Shown piece by piece: positions 62,288 to 64,000 of a stretch of 64,000 bases of DNA. Numbering within the stretch: position 1 is the stretch's first letter; each line of letters begins with the position of its first letter. This DNA is from Marinomonas profundi (GTDB lineage: Bacteria > Pseudomonadota > Gammaproteobacteria > Pseudomonadales > Marinomonadaceae), in the NCBI RefSeq assembly GCF_020694005.1, contig NZ_CP073013.1, positions 1,092,578 through 1,156,577 on the forward strand, given 5' to 3'. The notes under the pieces were generated by a model, which was not told the origin of the DNA, made no database searches, and saw only the letters and a list, made by a program, of their open reading frames with translations. The position numbers were made by a program, and so were the translations under genes.

Positions 62288-62956
62288 CTAGGTACCTCTT
62301 TTAATAGATTTAGCTGGATTTCCAAAAACAACATCACCAGCTTTAACACTTTTTGTAACAATAGCTCCCATTCCGACTACAGCACCTTTACCAATAACAA
62401 TAGGTTTATCTGGCGTACCTTGTTTGATAATTGCGCCTGTTCCTATGTAAGCAAAGTCTTCTACATGCACATTACCATTGCACTTTACAGATGGCGCGAA
62501 CGTAACAAAATCTCCGATAATACAATCATGAGCTACGTAGCTATAAATATTAGCTTGAAAGTATTTTCCAATATGGATATTGGAGGTTAAAGTAACAAAC
62601 GGTGACAATATGGCACCTTCTCCAACCTTTACTTCATCCATAATTTCAACATTTGAGGCTTCAACCTGAAAAACCTCAATCTGCTTTTCCTTTAAACGAT
62701 TAGCTATTTTTTCTCTTATGGCCGCATCAGCGATAGCAATGGTGACAAACTTATTCATGGAGTGAAGTGACAAGAATTGATCAAAGGTCAAAACATCATA
62801 TCCATTTAGAATAGAAGCTTTTGGCGCATCATCTATGAAAACTAAATAGTCTGCGTCCTTAGATTTTTTTTTAACTAAAGGCATTACTTCACGCCCAAAA
62901 CCACTAGCACCAAAAATACCGTAAACGTTACCTTTCACCTTTATCGCTCCCCTCAA
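62288..62956 (-). CDS. PglD/NeuD-type sugar N-acyltransferase
   Basis: A 222-residue protein with an N-terminal Rossmann-like sugar-binding part ([16 protein letters not shown], about 12-27) and a left-handed beta-helix of hexapeptide repeats (about 95-215, such as [16 protein letters not shown] and [16 protein letters not shown]). The likely catalytic His is in [13 protein letters not shown]. The family acylates the 4-amino group of UDP-sugars. It overlaps the sugar transferase gene by 29 bases if ATG 62956 is used; a GTG at 62938 would reduce that. Confidence 0.9.
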   Translation of the reverse strand: MRGAIKVKGNVYGIFGASGFGREVMPLVKKKSKDADYLVFIDDAPKASILNGYDVLTFDQFLSLHSMNKFVTIAIADAAIREKIANRLKEKQIEVFQVEASNVEIMDEVKVGEGAILSPFVTLTSNIHIGKYFQANIYSYVAHDCIIGDFVTFAPSVKCNGNVHVEDFAYIGTGAIIKQGTPDKPIVIGKGAVVGMGAIVTKSVKAGDVVFGNPAKSIKRGT

Positions 62957-63536
62957 ATCTAGTCATAGTGACATGTCCATCAGCACTTATACCTTCTCGG
63001 ACAAATACCTTTTTAACGGTTAGCAGCAGTATTTTAATATCTAACCAAAAGCTTTGGTTATCGACATACCAAACATCTAATTTGAACTTATCTTCCCAGC
63101 TGATCGCATTACGGCCATTGACTTGCGCCCAGCCAGTAATACCCGGGCGCACATTGTGACGGCGGGCTTGCTCAGCACTGTAAAGTGGCAAATACTGAAC
63201 CAACAATGGACGAGGCCCGACTAAACTCATGTCACCTTTTAACACGTTAAACAAGCCAGGCAGTTCATCTAGGCTGGTAGAGCGTAAAAAGGCGCCGAAC
63301 TTGGTCATCCGTTGTTCATCAGGAAGCAAGTTACCTTGTTTGTCTTTCGCATCCAACATAGAACGGAATTTCATCATTTTAAAGACACGACCATTTAAAC
63401 CGGGACGATCTTGAGTGAATAAGATAGGAGAACCGAGTTTAAAACGAATCAAGAGTGCCACAATAAATATGAGTGGCGATAACGCTATTAGCGCAAGTAA
63501 TGCGACAGTGAAATCAAATGTTTTTTTCATATACAA
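62928..63536 (-). CDS. PglC-type initiating sugar-phosphate transferase
   Basis: A 202-residue monotopic phosphoglycosyl transferase: one membrane hairpin (about 6-28) then the catalytic domain with [23 protein letters not shown] (split: [19 protein letters not shown]), [27 protein letters not shown] (split: [20 protein letters not shown]) and [18 protein letters not shown]. The Asp-Glu dyad is in SLDELP. It loads the first sugar phosphate onto undecaprenyl phosphate. Size is that of PglC/WeeH, not the long WbaP. ATG at 63536 or 63530. Confidence 0.93.
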   Translation of the reverse strand: MYMKKTFDFTVALLALIALSPLIFIVALLIRFKLGSPILFTQDRPGLNGRVFKMMKFRSMLDAKDKQGNLLPDEQRMTKFGAFLRSTSLDELPGLFNVLKGDMSLVGPRPLLVQYLPLYSAEQARRHNVRPGITGWAQVNGRNAISWEDKFKLDVWYVDNQSFWLDIKILLLTVKKVFVREGISADGHVTMTRFEGSDKGER

Positions 63537-64000
63537 GTCTATAAAATAGTTTAATGAAGTGATCTACTCCAACATCTAACGACATCTCAGTTTGATAAAA
63601 AGATTTGGCATTTTTACCTAAGCGGTCTAATTCTGTTGAGTCTAAACTGACCAATTCAGTAACAGCACTAGCCATTGAAAATCCATCGTTTGCTTTGAAG
63701 GTTATACCAGCATCCGCTTGCCTAATAATATCAGAGGCATCCCCGTTTACGCCCATCAAAATAGGTTTCCCTGCAGCAAGATATGCTTGGGTTCGTGATG
63801 GTATAGTTATACTAAACAATTCATTATCAGTTAAGTGAACAAGTAATGCATCAGCACGCTGCAAATAACTACCTACTTCACTCATACCCACACGCGGTAA
63901 GAAAAAAACATTTTCCAAACCACTTTTATGACTTTGATCAATCGCATTTTCTTTTGCAACGCCATCACCAAGCAGTATCAAATTAGCATTGACACCTCTA
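63514..64000 (-). CDS. GT4 family glycosyltransferase, C-terminal part
   Basis: An open frame running off the window end; its 5' part is outside. The visible about 162 residues are the nucleotide-sugar binding half of a GT-B enzyme: [31 protein letters not shown], then [16 protein letters not shown] and [19 protein letters not shown], similar to WbuB-type transferases that add fucosamine-like sugars. It overlaps the initiating transferase gene by 23 bases, so it is in the same operon and probably adds an early sugar. Confidence 0.88.
   Translation of the reverse strand, partial: RGVNANLILLGDGVAKENAIDQSHKSGLENVFFLPRVGMSEVGSYLQRADALLVHLTDNELFSITIPSRTQAYLAAGKPILMGVNGDASDIIRQADAGITFKANDGFSMASAVTELVSLDSTELDRLGKNAKSFYQTEMSLDVGVDHFIKLFYRLVYEKNI

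Overview
The window looks like chromosome of a marine gammaproteobacterium, most like Marinomonas or a close relative (Oceanospirillales). The grounds are FlgP/FlgT, ZapB, Rsd and H-NS homologues, a hisBH..F operon, kbl-tdh, YggX and MutY, moderate GC content and gammaproteobacterial tRNAs. The genus is inference; the class is fairly safe.

0.2-36.7 kb is mostly core chromosome. It holds flagellar/envelope genes flgP and flgT, zapB, a small beta-barrel candidate, a ProQ/FinO-like RNA-binding protein, tRNA-Tyr, tex, an H-NS-like gene, trmB, an operon of rsd, a WD40 lipoprotein and DUF423, then dsbB, a FliL-like gene, yggX and gpt. Next come a cobalamin group (cobU, cobD/cobC-type aminotransferase, cbiB, divergent cobyric acid synthase), a MATE pump, chrA, mutY, an AsmA-like gene, hisB-hisH-hisF (no hisA between H and F), eight tRNA genes, a polysaccharide deacetylase, kbl-tdh, nudC, glutaminase, ppnN and zapE.

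36.8-51.9 kb is an accessory region rich in toxin-antitoxin modules: XRE/ImmA-IrrE + PIN, three MNT/HEPN pairs (one HEPN gene broken by an in-frame amber codon), HipBA, Phd/VapC-like and ParDE-like. MFS, GST, PPOX and galE genes lie among them. The gaps are packed with REP/BIME-like palindromes, and a REP-associated tyrosine transposase (RAYT) sits beside them. An IS110-family element is inserted precisely inside one of these repeats. Its upstream non-coding end holds a 9-nt stretch identical to the target flank abutting the insertion point, which is what a bridge-RNA target guide would look like.

51.9-64 kb is a surface polysaccharide locus. It has a carrier protein, an AlgJ-like SGNH protein, an MBOAT acyltransferase, a carbamoyltransferase with SxtJ-like and DUF5989-like small membrane proteins and a second SGNH protein. 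These are followed by a WbpM/PglF-type 4,6-dehydratase, a DegT aminotransferase, a MaoC hydratase, a PglD/NeuD-type acyltransferase, a PglC-type initiating sugar transferase and the end of a glycosyltransferase. Together they suggest synthesis of a bacillosamine-type (QuiNAc4N-acyl) first sugar plus decoration of the polymer by carbamoyl and acyl groups.
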